Positions 17,190 through 25,258 of a stretch of 47,307 nucleotides of DNA are shown piece by piece (position 1 is the stretch's first letter; every line of letters starts with the position of its first letter). The notes under the pieces were generated by a model. It was not told where the DNA came from. It searched no databases and saw nothing but the letters and a program-made list of their open reading frames with translations. Origin of the DNA: Bacteroidota bacterium (GTDB lineage: Bacteria > Bacteroidota > Bacteroidia > Chitinophagales > Saprospiraceae). The stretch covers positions 1-47,307 of the forward strand of contig JANSWP010000056.1 in assembly GCA_024743405.1 (NCBI GenBank), read 5' to 3'. Position numbers and translations under genes: made by a program.

Positions 17190-18467
17190 TTAAGCAATCA
17201 TTTCAAATTTGGTATACGGCTGTAAAGCTTTTGGAATTTTTATTCCTTCTGGAGTTTGATTATTTTCCAATAGAGCCGCAACAATTCTAGCTAAGGCTAA
17301 GGCACTGCCATTTAACGTGTGAGCTAAGTGCATTTTTCCGTCTTCCTTGAACCTTACCTTTAAGCGATTACTTTGATAAGTCTCAAAATTAGAAACAGAA
17401 CTTACTTCTAGCCATCTTTTTTGGGCAGCAGAATAGACCTCAAAATCAAAAGTTAGCGCAGAAGTGAAACCTAAATCACCCCCACAAAGTCTTAGAATTC
17501 TGTATGGTAATTCTAATTTGTCCAATAATCCTCCCACATGTTTGAGCATTGTTTCCAGTACCTCGTAAGATTTTTCTGGGCGGGCAATTTGTACGATTTC
17601 AACTTTATCAAATTGATGAACTCTGTTGAGTCCTCTTACATGTGCGCCATAAGACCCTGCTTCTCTTCTGAAACAAGGCGTATAACCAGTTAATTTAATA
17701 GGAAACTCATTATCCTGAAGTATGACGTTTCGAAAAATATTAGTCACAGGTACTTCTGCTGTTGGAATCAAATACAACTCATCTTTAGTGATATGGTACA
17801 TTTGCCCTTCTTTATCTGGCAGTTGTCCTGTAGCGCGTGCTGAATCGGCATTGACCATAAGAGGTGGTTGTATTTCTTCATAACCAGCAGCGCTAGCTTC
17901 ATCTAAGAAAAAATTAATGAGTGCACGTTGTAATTTTGCTCCTTGATTCCGATATAAAGGGAAGCCTGCACCCGTAATTTTTACACCTAACTCTAAATCG
18001 AAAATATTATATTTACTAGCTAACTCCCAATGAGGGAGTGCTTCATCGTCTAAGACAGGTAAATCATGTTCCCAGGCTTTGTATATTTCGTTATCATCCT
18101 CTGTATTTCCAGCAGGAACACTAGGGTGAGGAATATTTGGTACAGAAAGCAGATTCTCTTCTAATGTTGTTTTAATCTGCGCTAGGGATTCTTGTAGAGC
18201 TTTATTTTTTATCTTCAAGCTGGCGACTTGTGCTTTCATTTCAGTAGCTTCTGCCTGTTTTCCTTGTTTAAAAAGCCCTCCAATTTCTTTAGATAATTTA
18301 TTCGATTCTGCAAGGTTACTGTCTAGTTCTGTCTGGGTAATTTTCCTTTTATCATCAGCTTCTAAAATCTTATCAATAACACTAAGTGCCTCTTCAGAAT
18401 AATTTCTGACTTTCAAACCATTAATTACTCGTTCCTTGTTTTGTCGAATAAAGTTTACTTGTAACAT
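17190..18467 (-). CDS. serS: Seryl-tRNA synthetase
   Basis: Class II synthetase that charges tRNA-Ser. The frame opens at 18509, but the product should start at ATG 18467 (MLQVNFIRQNKERVINGL), the usual SerRS N-terminus, giving 424 residues. The N-terminal antiparallel coiled-coil arm spans about 30-105 (ETEMKAQV...KIKNKALQ). The catalytic core follows, with motif 2 (PCFRREAGSYG, TRGL-like VRGLNRVHQFDKVE) and motif 3 (NGSALALARIVAALLENNQ). It is complete and typical in length. It is divergent from rho; a long untranslated stretch precedes it. Confidence 0.97.
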   Translation of the reverse strand: MLQVNFIRQNKERVINGLKVRNYSEEALSVIDKILEADDKRKITQTELDSNLAESNKLSKEIGGLFKQGKQAEATEMKAQVASLKIKNKALQESLAQIKTTLEENLLSVPNIPHPSVPAGNTEDDNEIYKAWEHDLPVLDDEALPHWELASKYNIFDLELGVKITGAGFPLYRNQGAKLQRALINFFLDEASAAGYEEIQPPLMVNADSARATGQLPDKEGQMYHITKDELYLIPTAEVPVTNIFRNVILQDNEFPIKLTGYTPCFRREAGSYGAHVRGLNRVHQFDKVEIVQIARPEKSYEVLETMLKHVGGLLDKLELPYRILRLCGGDLGFTSALTFDFEVYSAAQKRWLEVSSVSNFETYQSNRLKVRFKEDGKMHLAHTLNGSALALARIVAALLENNQTPEGIKIPKALQPYTKFEMIA

Positions 18468-18779
18468 AAAACAATGTTTTTGTGGGAAAGGAATTGAATG
18501 TTTGAACAAAAAGAATATTCAATTTTTCTAAATTCTATTCGCCACCTGATTTCAATTTTTAATATTTTTTGGACTAAAAATTTTTAATATTAAAGGATGC
18601 TTTCTAGCCAAAAAGTTTCTTTAAACAATTCTTTTTATATAAACCAGTTTCCAGTTTTATAGGCTAAAACCTGTTTGTAACGGTTTTTTAATAGAGGATT
18701 TAATAAAAAATGTTAAATCGTAAAAACTTGATTGTCAATGAGTAGGGTTGTAAATGAAATGCTATCTAAAAACTTTTTG

Positions 18780-18787
18780 CAAAGATA
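18780..18787 (-). promoter_or_regulatory. Candidate -7 element for serS
   Basis: TATCTTTG on the minus strand (TAnnTTTG). A matching upstream TTG at the usual distance is not seen, so confidence is limited. It abuts the rho -33 element, so the two promoters may compete. Confidence 0.35.
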
Positions 18788-18790
18788 GTA

Positions 18791-18820
18791 TTTGATAATT
18801 AAAATTAAACTGTATTTTTG
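18791..18820 (+). promoter_or_regulatory. Bacteroidota-type promoter of rho
   Basis: TTTG at 18791-18794, an 18-nt spacer and TATTTTTG at 18813-18820. Transcription should start near 18827, leaving a leader of about 250 nt. Confidence 0.65.
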
Positions 18821-18977
18821 CATCAGGATTTAGCACACCATCTATTTATAGCGTCTTGCTTTTTAACTTCCGATGTTATAAAAATCTCCTTCAACAAAGA
18901 TTCCCACTAATACAAATTAAAGGTTAGCCTGCGGATTTAGTTAAAGATTAAGAGAAAGTATGGTTAAGTGCCATTAG

Positions 18978-19076
18978 AACTCAAATCCCTCAACTAACCC
19001 TGTTAAAACGCAATTCATCCAAATTAATATTTTCTAACAATTTTTATTTTCAAATACCCTACATTCCTATCACCAT
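18978..19076 (+). promoter_or_regulatory. C-rich, G-poor rho leader, possible autoregulatory rut site
   Basis: Directly before the rho ATG. Hand count: 27 C and 2 G in 99 nt, with repeated short C clusters (CCCT, ACCC, ATCC, CCCT, TTCC) spaced by A/T. In E. coli, rho limits its own expression by terminating in its leader; this composition would allow the same here. Confidence 0.45.
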
Positions 19077-20735
19077 ATGTTTGATATCTTGCAATTGAAT
19101 GACATGCTCGTTCCCGAGTTACGGGAAGTCGCAGAGCGAATCGGGCTGAAAGGTTATAAACGCCTTACCAAACAGGAGCTTATTTATAAAATACTAGATA
19201 AACAAGCTGTTTCAACAGAGGAGAAAACTACTGAAAAACCAGAAGCTCCAAAAGAAAAAAAACCTGCAAGGAAAACTCGTAAAGTTACTAAAAAAGCAGC
19301 CACCCCAACTAATGAACCTGCTGCTGAAAACCCCTCTAACAATGATCCTAAGGAGTCTGATAAACAGAGACGACCACGTCGTCGGATGAAATTAGATGAA
19401 ATCGAAGAGCCAAAAGAAAGGACTTTTGATGAACCTATTCCTCAATCTCAACCGGTTGAGAACGTAGCGAAGGCAGAAGTCAAGGTCGAACCTAAACCAG
19501 AAACTGTTGAGGAAGTTAGAGTACATAAGCCCAAACCTAAACCATTACCGGTCGAAAGAGAGAGTAGAGAGAAAGCGGCTCCTACACCTCCTCAAAAAAG
19601 ATTTGATATTGAATTGGATGGTATTATTGAAGGGGAAGGAATTCTTGAAATGATGCCTGATGGGTACGGCTTCCTTCGATCTGCTGATTACAATTATTTG
19701 ACTTCACCAGATGATATTTATGTTTCTCCTTCTCAGATAAAGCTATTTGGGTTAAGAACAGGAGACACTGTAAGAGGCGCTATTCGACCTCCAAAAGAAG
19801 GTGAGAAATACTTTGCCCTTTTGCGAGTTTCTCAAATAAATGGATTAGAGCCAAAAGATATTCGAGATCGAGTTCCTTTCGATTATTTAACACCATTATT
19901 TCCAAATAGAAAGTTTAGTCTAACAACTTCTCCAACAGGGCGAGATTTTGGGACTAGAATGATTGATTTGTTTACTCCTATTGGCAAAGGACAACGTGGT
20001 TTGATCGTGGCGCAACCAAAAACAGGTAAAACCTGGTTGCTGAAAGATATTGCTAATGCCATTGCTAAAAATCACCCAGAAGCATACCTCATTATTTTAT
20101 TAATTGATGAGCGACCTGAGGAAGTAACAGATATGAAGCGAAATGTGAATGCGGAGGTGGTAGCTTCTACTTTTGACGAACCTGCTGATAATCATGTACG
20201 TGTGGCTGGTATCGTCTTGGAAAAAGCAAAAAGATTGGTTGAATGTGGTCATGATGTAGTGGTTTTGCTCGATTCAATTACTCGTTTGGCAAGAGCCTAC
20301 AATACAGTTGCACCAGCTAGTGGTAAAGTACTTTCTGGTGGTGTAGAAGCAAATGCATTGCATAAGCCTAAAAAATTCTTTGGTGCAGCTCGTAATATTG
20401 AGCATGGTGGTTCATTAACCATTTTGGCAACCGCACTGATTGACACTGGTTCGAAAATGGATCAAGTCATCTTTGAGGAGTTTAAAGGAACGGGTAACAT
20501 GGAGTTACAGTTGGATCGAAGTTTGGCAAATAAACGATTGTATCCATCTGTTGATCTTACCAAATCAAGTACACGTAGAGATGACTTATTGTTGGATAAG
20601 GATACTTTGCAACGTATGTTTATCTTAAGAAAGCATTTGGCAGATATGAAACCAGAAGAGGCCATGGAATTCTTATTAAAGAATATGAGATCAACTGTAA
20701 GTAATGATGAATTCTTAACCTCAATGAATGGATAA
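19077..20735 (+). CDS. rho: Transcription termination factor Rho, long form
   Basis: Hexameric RNA helicase that releases transcripts. The 552 residues exceed the usual 420 because of a Lys/Glu/Pro-rich disordered insert (about 46-175) between the N-terminal Rho_N helices (5-45, [19 protein letters not shown]) and the cold-shock RNA-binding domain (about 178-255, GYGFLRS). The RecA-like core follows, with Walker A PKTGKT (314-319), Walker [17 protein letters not shown] (394-409), the Q-loop region [14 protein letters not shown] and the R-loop region [14 protein letters not shown]. Such inserts are known in Bacteroidota; in B. thetaiotaomicron the insert drives condensate formation. It has its own promoter and terminator. 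Confidence 0.97.
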   Translation: MFDILQLNDMLVPELREVAERIGLKGYKRLTKQELIYKILDKQAVSTEEKTTEKPEAPKEKKPARKTRKVTKKAATPTNEPAAENPSNNDPKESDKQRRPRRRMKLDEIEEPKERTFDEPIPQSQPVENVAKAEVKVEPKPETVEEVRVHKPKPKPLPVERESREKAAPTPPQKRFDIELDGIIEGEGILEMMPDGYGFLRSADYNYLTSPDDIYVSPSQIKLFGLRTGDTVRGAIRPPKEGEKYFALLRVSQINGLEPKDIRDRVPFDYLTPLFPNRKFSLTTSPTGRDFGTRMIDLFTPIGKGQRGLIVAQPKTGKTWLLKDIANAIAKNHPEAYLIILLIDERPEEVTDMKRNVNAEVVASTFDEPADNHVRVAGIVLEKAKRLVECGHDVVVLLDSITRLARAYNTVAPASGKVLSGGVEANALHKPKKFFGAARNIEHGGSLTILATALIDTGSKMDQVIFEEFKGTGNMELQLDRSLANKRLYPSVDLTKSSTRRDDLLLDKDTLQRMFILRKHLADMKPEEAMEFLLKNMRSTVSNDEFLTSMNG

Positions 20736-20760
20736 GAATTAAATTCTAAATATTATTCCT

Positions 20761-20797
20761 AAAGGGATAAGGTCTTGATTGGCTTTATCCCTTTTTT
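20761..20797 (+). terminator. Intrinsic terminator of rho
   Basis: A 10-bp stem AAAGGGATAA (20761-20770) with TTATCCCTTT (20785-20794), a 14-nt loop and a run of seven T residues. Confidence 0.88.
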
Positions 20798-20818
20798 TGT
20801 CGTATTTGCATTGGACTA

Positions 20819-20980
20819 ATACGCTTTTCAATTACTGATGTCGCACATGAAATGCTGCTTTTGATTTTATACTTCGTTGAAAAGCCTCGTGAGAGCTTTG
20901 GCTATCACTACTTTTTTCGTCTCGTCTAAAACCAAAATCAATAATTTTATTTGTACGATATCCATAACTGGAAAGCGTAT
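20819..20980. repeat. About 160-bp palindromic repeat, copy A
   Basis: Ends ATACGC/GCGTAT, with imperfect terminal inverted repeats of about 28 bp (ATACGCTTTTCAATTACTG against the complement of the right end) and a central imperfect palindrome around GAGAGC/GGCTATC. The core at about 20868-20930 is shared with copies at 41155-41315 and 30909-31068. It has no coding capacity and resembles a MITE or a large REP element. Confidence 0.8.
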
Positions 20981-21130
20981 AAAATCGCATAATTGGATAG
21001 TGAAATTATCGCTTTATAGTTCAATGAGATTTATTACATATTAAAGTTTGGCACAATTTTTATAAATAATCAGTTGTATTACAATTAATAAAGAATTTTA
21101 TTTTTAATTATATTAAAAATTCTTTCAACC

Positions 21131-21571
21131 ATGAACATGATCCCCCGCCAACTTGGCTGGTTGACAGCTTTGCTGTTGATTTCAGTTAGTTTGAGTGCCC
21201 AAAATGATTGGCAAGTAAAACAAACGGCTTTACACAATAGCCCTTTAGAAGAAAAAGTTGTGCAACAACAAGTACAACCTCCTCAGATAATTTCATCCAT
21301 CCGTTACCATAAGCGACTCCCTAAAACACATTCAGGTATTGTGATAGAATTGGCTGCTTCAAATTTACCTTTGGAGCGTGATCTTCCAATTTTTAGGCAG
21401 TTCGGAAATGTTCATTATCATAAATTAAATGAAGGAGGTTACTCCTACATTATAACCACGAATTTCACCACTAATGAGAGTGCCCAACGTTTTTTACAAA
21501 ATATCATAAAACCAAAAGCTCCTGAGGCGAAGGTGATAGAATATGAAGAGGGAAAGAGAAATTTTTTATGA
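21131..21571 (+). CDS. Small exported protein with a SPOR-like domain
   Basis: A 146-residue protein with a signal peptide (1-23, ending LSLSAQ). The C-terminal part (about 68-146) has the beta-alpha-beta pattern of SPOR domains as seen in Bacteroidota: GIVIELAASNLPLE, a segment like FRQFGNVHYHKL, then YSYIITTNFTTNESAQRFL, then VIEYEEGKR. SPOR domains bind denuded peptidoglycan glycans at septa. The match is to pattern, not to a strict motif, so it may be a divergent relative. It is a lone gene upstream of an M23 peptidase, which would fit a cell-wall role. Confidence 0.6.
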   Translation: MNMIPRQLGWLTALLLISVSLSAQNDWQVKQTALHNSPLEEKVVQQQVQPPQIISSIRYHKRLPKTHSGIVIELAASNLPLERDLPIFRQFGNVHYHKLNEGGYSYIITTNFTTNESAQRFLQNIIKPKAPEAKVIEYEEGKRNFL

Positions 21572-21678
21572 TTAAATAACCCACACACTTTTTTTTGAAT
21601 GGAACCGATCGCTTTTCTTAAAGAGCATCGTTGAAATAAGAAATAGTAGTTTTCTTTTCTTGAGACCAATGACGATGG

Positions 21679-21712
21679 AGCCTGTAACCGAAATGTCGGT
21701 GCAGGCTTTTTT
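21679..21712 (+). terminator. Intrinsic terminator
   Basis: AGCCTG (21679-21684) with CAGGCT (21702-21707), plus an inner ACCGA/TCGGT pair, then a T-run. It ends the transcript of the SPOR-like gene. Confidence 0.88.
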
Positions 21713-21838
21713 ACTTGGGTAAGTTATTAGATAAATATCCATTGTCGTCATTAATCCATTTGGAGAAGAGACTTATAGCGAGGCTAAAAAAATCTATATC
21801 TTAACGTATTCTTAGTTCTCAAAAAGGCGTGAGATTTT

Positions 21839-21846
21839 TAACTTTG
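21839..21846 (+). promoter_or_regulatory. Candidate -7 element of M23 peptidase gene
   Basis: TAACTTTG matches TAnnTTTG. No convincing TTG lies 18-21 nt upstream, so the call is weak. Confidence 0.35.
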
Positions 21847-21893
21847 GCATTCAAACTGTGTTTTTACTAAATCCATTGTAAATTCGAGCCGAT

Positions 21894-23621
21894 ATGAGAA
21901 AATTTGTATTTCTTCTCGGAATTTCCCTTTTAATTTTAGCCTTTAGTGTTACTTCCGAAACTCCGAATAATTATCCTCAAAATTACTTCCGATCTCCTGT
22001 AAATCATCAGATTCGATTGTCAGGGACCTTTGGAGAATTGCGTCCAAATCACTTTCATGCAGGTATTGATATAAAAACAAGTAATGGAGGAGTCGGAGAC
22101 CCTTTGTTTTCGGTCGCTGATGGTTTTGTGTCTAGGATTAAAGTACAAGCCGGAGGATATGGCAATGCTTTGTATATAAAGCATCCGAATGGTTATACTA
22201 GTGTATATGCCCATATGCATAAATTTTCGAAAGAAATAGCTGATTTTGTAAAAAAGAAACAATATGAGCTTCGTTCCTTCTCTGTGGATTTATATCCGGA
22301 ATCTGGACAATTTGTATTTGAGCAAGGTGATCAAATCGGTCAATTAGGAAATTCTGGAAGCTCTCAAGGGCCGCACTTACACTTCGAAATTAGAGACTCA
22401 CGAACTCAAAAGCCCATTAATCCCTTACTTTTTGGTTTGCCAATGACGGATAATCGCGCTCCTAAAATGCACCAATTGAAAATTTATAAATTGAATGACA
22501 AAAGAGAAACAATAGGGACGAAAACTTATAATTTAACCCAAGTGGGTAGGGGGTATCGAGTGAAGGGAGACACCTTGACAATAGGGGCATGGCGAGCAGG
22601 ATTTGGTCTGAAAGTGTATGACCATCATGATAATGTGACAAACTGGAACGGCATCTATCAACTAGACATGTTAATAGACGATCAGCCAGTGTATAATTTT
22701 GATATGGAGACTTTTAGTTTTAATGAGACTCGATATTTAAATGCTCATATAGATTATAAAGAACGGGTTACAAAAAAGGCTTATTTCAATCGTTGCTATG
22801 CTTTGCCAGGCAATCGACTGTCGATTTATAATGAAAAAATTAATCAAGGAGTAGTTACGCTTCATAAAGGTAAACCGGCCAAAGTGACGATGATTTCTTC
22901 TGACGTAGATGGTAATAAATCAACTTTAGAGTTTTGGGTAAAAAGAGGAGAGGTTTCGACCTTGACACGAAATACATTTAATTATACACTTTTGCAAAAT
23001 GAAGATAATTTGATAGAAACAGATCAATTGTATTTGCAGGTGCCTAGAGGTGCTTTATACGAAAATCTTTATCTAGATTATGCTTCATCTGCAGAAGCTT
23101 CCAGTGATTATTATTCTAGTGTTCATCATATCCACGATCATAAAACACCTGTTCATCGATACTTTGATATTGGGATCAACCCTACAAAAACGATTCCCGA
23201 AAACTTGAGTAGCAAAGCATTTGTGGCTTATTGTGATGCAAATAATCGAATTTATAACTGTGGAGGAAGCTGGAAAAATGGGAAGTTACAAACCAAAATT
23301 CGGTCATTGGGAGATTATTGCATCATGATAGATGATGTAGCTCCAACGATTACCCCTATTTCCTTTAAATATGATATGAAAGGCAAGTCAAAAATGTCTT
23401 TTAAAATAAAAGATAATTATAGAACGAGTGGTCGAGCGAAAGGGCTTTCTTTTAATGCGACTGTTGATGGGAAATGGATTTTAATGGATCATGATGGTAA
23501 AAAGGACTTGCTTATCCATCATTTTGACGGAAAAATTGGGAAGGGCGAACATCAATTAAAGTTAGTAGTTGAAGATAATCGCGGTAATCGAAAAGTATAT
23601 GAACAGAAATTTATCAGATAA
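21894..23621 (+). CDS. M23-family (LytM) metallopeptidase, exported
   Basis: A 575-residue protein with an N-terminal signal/anchor (4-20). The LytM domain is near the N-terminus (about 38-175) with all zinc-site residues: HFHAGID (H55, D59), YAHMH (H107) and HLHFE (H161, H163). The remaining 400 residues are beta-rich, probably Ig-like or substrate-binding domains, ending ...NRGNRKVYEQKFIR. Family members cut peptide bridges in peptidoglycan. The intact zinc site argues for an active hydrolase rather than a degenerate regulator. Its neighbours do not narrow the role further. Confidence 0.88.
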   Translation: MRKFVFLLGISLLILAFSVTSETPNNYPQNYFRSPVNHQIRLSGTFGELRPNHFHAGIDIKTSNGGVGDPLFSVADGFVSRIKVQAGGYGNALYIKHPNGYTSVYAHMHKFSKEIADFVKKKQYELRSFSVDLYPESGQFVFEQGDQIGQLGNSGSSQGPHLHFEIRDSRTQKPINPLLFGLPMTDNRAPKMHQLKIYKLNDKRETIGTKTYNLTQVGRGYRVKGDTLTIGAWRAGFGLKVYDHHDNVTNWNGIYQLDMLIDDQPVYNFDMETFSFNETRYLNAHIDYKERVTKKAYFNRCYALPGNRLSIYNEKINQGVVTLHKGKPAKVTMISSDVDGNKSTLEFWVKRGEVSTLTRNTFNYTLLQNEDNLIETDQLYLQVPRGALYENLYLDYASSAEASSDYYSSVHHIHDHKTPVHRYFDIGINPTKTIPENLSSKAFVAYCDANNRIYNCGGSWKNGKLQTKIRSLGDYCIMIDDVAPTITPISFKYDMKGKSKMSFKIKDNYRTSGRAKGLSFNATVDGKWILMDHDGKKDLLIHHFDGKIGKGEHQLKLVVEDNRGNRKVYEQKFIR

Positions 23622-23678
23622 ACGTTTGGGTTCATTTAATAAAATAAGTACCAAGATGAAATTGGATATAATTAATTC

Positions 23679-23692
23679 TGTCCAAGTACTTA
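23679..23692. repeat. Second copy of TGTCCAAGTACTTA
   Basis: Identical to 17130-17143 (right arm of the 103-bp palindrome). Here it lies 14 bp before folB, with a partly complementary ATAAGTACC about 35 bp upstream, so a hairpin with AAGTAC/GTACTT is possible. Confidence 0.4.
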
Positions 23693-23705
23693 ATATTTAA
23701 TAGCT

Positions 23706-24221
23706 ATGGCAGTCATCTCACTTGAAGGAATGGAGTTTTATGCGAAGCATGGGTATTATGATGAAGAAACAATCATCGGAGGTGAATATATTGTAGATGT
23801 ACATATAAAAACCAATGTCGATAAAGCTGCGGTTAGTGATGATTTAGGAGAAACAGTTAATTATGAAACAGTGTACCTAATCTGTAAAGCAGTAATGAAA
23901 AAGCCTGCTAAACTAATCGAAACGGTAGCGAATAGAATTGCTTTAAATCTCAAGCATCAATTTAGAAATATGTCTGAATTGAGTGTAAAAGTTATTAAGA
24001 AAAATCCACCCTTAGGAGGAACTGTTGCTTCTGCATCTATTGAAGTTGATGGTAGCTATACCAAAAAATGTGGTCGCTGTAGCCGCCCGATGTTATGCTA
24101 TGGAGATAACTCTTGTTGGTGTATGGATACCTTGATTTATCAGAAAACGTTGGATCAAATGAGGGGACACTACGGAAATCAATGTCTGTGTAAGCAATGT
24201 TTAGAGTTTTTTCAAGCTTAA
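23706..24221 (+). CDS. folB: Dihydroneopterin aldolase fused to a Cys-rich CWC domain
   Basis: Residues 1-118 form a complete FolB: GMEFYAKHGYYDEE at the N-terminus, VNYETVY, IETVANRIA and the active-site lysine block VKVIKKNPPLGG. It converts dihydroneopterin to 6-hydroxymethyl-dihydropterin plus glycolaldehyde in folate synthesis. Residues 120-171 add eight cysteines (122, 125, 131, 137, 139, 160, 162, 165) in the pattern C-x2-C, C, C-W-C, C-x-C-x2-C, which fits the Cys-rich CWC family, a probable zinc-binding module usually found as its own small protein. The frame is continuous, so this is a real fusion as sequenced. The function of the added domain is unknown. Confidence 0.9.
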   Translation: MAVISLEGMEFYAKHGYYDEETIIGGEYIVDVHIKTNVDKAAVSDDLGETVNYETVYLICKAVMKKPAKLIETVANRIALNLKHQFRNMSELSVKVIKKNPPLGGTVASASIEVDGSYTKKCGRCSRPMLCYGDNSCWCMDTLIYQKTLDQMRGHYGNQCLCKQCLEFFQA

Positions 24222-24347
24222 TTTTTCGAATTAATATTTTAATAACGCACCCATACTCATTTTTCTTCGTCTCACCCTTAAATAAATATTTTCACCTATT
24301 AAAGCATTGCAAAACGAATGCTTTTAAGGTATAAAAAATTAAGACTC

Positions 24348-25070
24348 ATGTTAAAAAGATTCGCTATTTTTTTGATTTGTTTTCAATTTGTATCCTGTGA
24401 TCCAGCGGCATTACAAAAAATAATGGAAGGGGTTGGTGAGTTGTCAGAAACGCCATTGACGAATGCACAAATTGGAAATGGATTAAAAGAAGCATTAGAA
24501 ATTGGAATTGGTAAAGGTGCTCAAGCGCTTTCCAAACAAGATGGATACTATAAAAGTGCTTACAAAATTCTATTGCCCCCTGAAGCTCGAAAAATCACGG
24601 ATAAATTAAAGAATGTACCAGGTTTTACCAATTTGGAAGAGGCAATTTTAGAAAAAGTAAATCGAGGAGCCGAGGATGCGGCTCAAAAGGCAAAACCTAT
24701 TTTTGTGAATGCGATCAAACAAATGACTTTTAATGATGTCATGGATATTTTAATGGGTTCTGACAATGCTGCTACTAGTTATTTGAATAAAGCGACTTAC
24801 ACACCTCTTTATAATGAATTCAGCCCTGTTATTATTGAATCTTTAGATAAATTTAAGGCTCGAAAGGTATGGTCAGATGCCGTCAATGTGTACAATAAAA
24901 TTCCTTTTGTTGAAAAAGCCAATCCTAGTTTAGAGGATTATGTAACGGATCAAGCATTGAAAGGCTTGTTTTCTATGGTTGAAAAGGAAGAAAAAAACAT
25001 TCGAACGAATGTGACTGCAAGAACAACTGATTTATTGAAAAAAGTTTTTGCGAAACAAGATAATCGTTAA
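24348..25070 (+). CDS. DUF4197 lipoprotein
   Basis: The frame opens at 24318, but the ATG at 24348 gives a clean lipoprotein signal (MLKRFAIFLICFQFVSC, Cys at residue 17) and 240 residues. The body matches the DUF4197 pattern: LTNAQIGNGLKEALEIGI near the start, YYKSAYKILLPPEAR, AAQKAKPIFVNAIKQMT, GSDNAATSYL and ALKGLFSMVEKEEKNIRT. The family is a helical, probably OM-anchored lipoprotein of unknown function, widespread in Bacteroidota and Proteobacteria. Monocistronic; a terminator follows at 25096. Confidence 0.88.
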   Translation: MLKRFAIFLICFQFVSCDPAALQKIMEGVGELSETPLTNAQIGNGLKEALEIGIGKGAQALSKQDGYYKSAYKILLPPEARKITDKLKNVPGFTNLEEAILEKVNRGAEDAAQKAKPIFVNAIKQMTFNDVMDILMGSDNAATSYLNKATYTPLYNEFSPVIIESLDKFKARKVWSDAVNVYNKIPFVEKANPSLEDYVTDQALKGLFSMVEKEEKNIRTNVTARTTDLLKKVFAKQDNR

Positions 25071-25095
25071 AAAGCTATAAAAGGTTATAAATTTA

Positions 25096-25131
25096 GGCAT
25101 CAAAAGTTTTAGATTTTTCGATGCCTTTTTT
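25096..25131 (+). terminator. Intrinsic terminator
   Basis: GGCATC (25096-25101) with GATGCC (25120-25125); the stem extends by AAAA/TTTT on the loop side. A run of T residues follows. Confidence 0.85.
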
Positions 25132-25192
25132 ATAGGTGAGTATTTTGAATAAAATACTTTGTGTCTAAAATACACTCTAAGATTTTTATTTC

Positions 25193-25200
25193 TACTTTTG
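25193..25200 (+). promoter_or_regulatory. Candidate -7 element of the glgE operon
   Basis: TACTTTTG matches TAnnTTTG and lies 59 bp before the glgE ATG. The nearest TTTG (25158-25161) is too far upstream, so the -33 element is missing or weak. Confidence 0.4.
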
Positions 25201-25258
25201 TCCTGATTTTCAACGAGTAAGGTCTCGTTTTCATTTTCTGACAGTCAAACCAACTTAT

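Larger units (their letters stand above)
18468..19076. other. Divergent serS-rho intergenic region with long rho leader
   Basis: This 609-bp stretch has no gene. It contains the rho promoter (18791-18820), an overlapping minus-strand TATCTTTG (CAAAGATA at 18780-18787) that may serve serS through a leader of about 300 nt, and a rho leader of about 250 nt. The last 99 nt of that leader (18978-19076) contain 27 C and only 2 G by hand count, a composition typical of Rho-binding (rut) sites. Confidence 0.6.
20736..21130. other. Intergenic region: rho terminator and palindromic repeat copy A
   Basis: This 395-bp stretch contains the rho terminator (20761-20797) and a 162-bp palindromic repeat (20819-20980). 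The remaining 150 bp before the SPOR-like gene is AT-rich with no motif seen. Confidence 0.6.
21572..21893. other. Intergenic region with terminator and candidate promoter
   Basis: This 322-bp stretch holds a terminator at 21679-21712 and a possible -7 element TAACTTTG at 21839-21846, 48 bp before the M23 gene. No RNA or protein gene was recognised. Confidence 0.5.

Noticed and set aside
18960-18977. Five-codon upstream ORF in the rho leader
   Set aside because: Expected by chance, with no supporting initiation signal.
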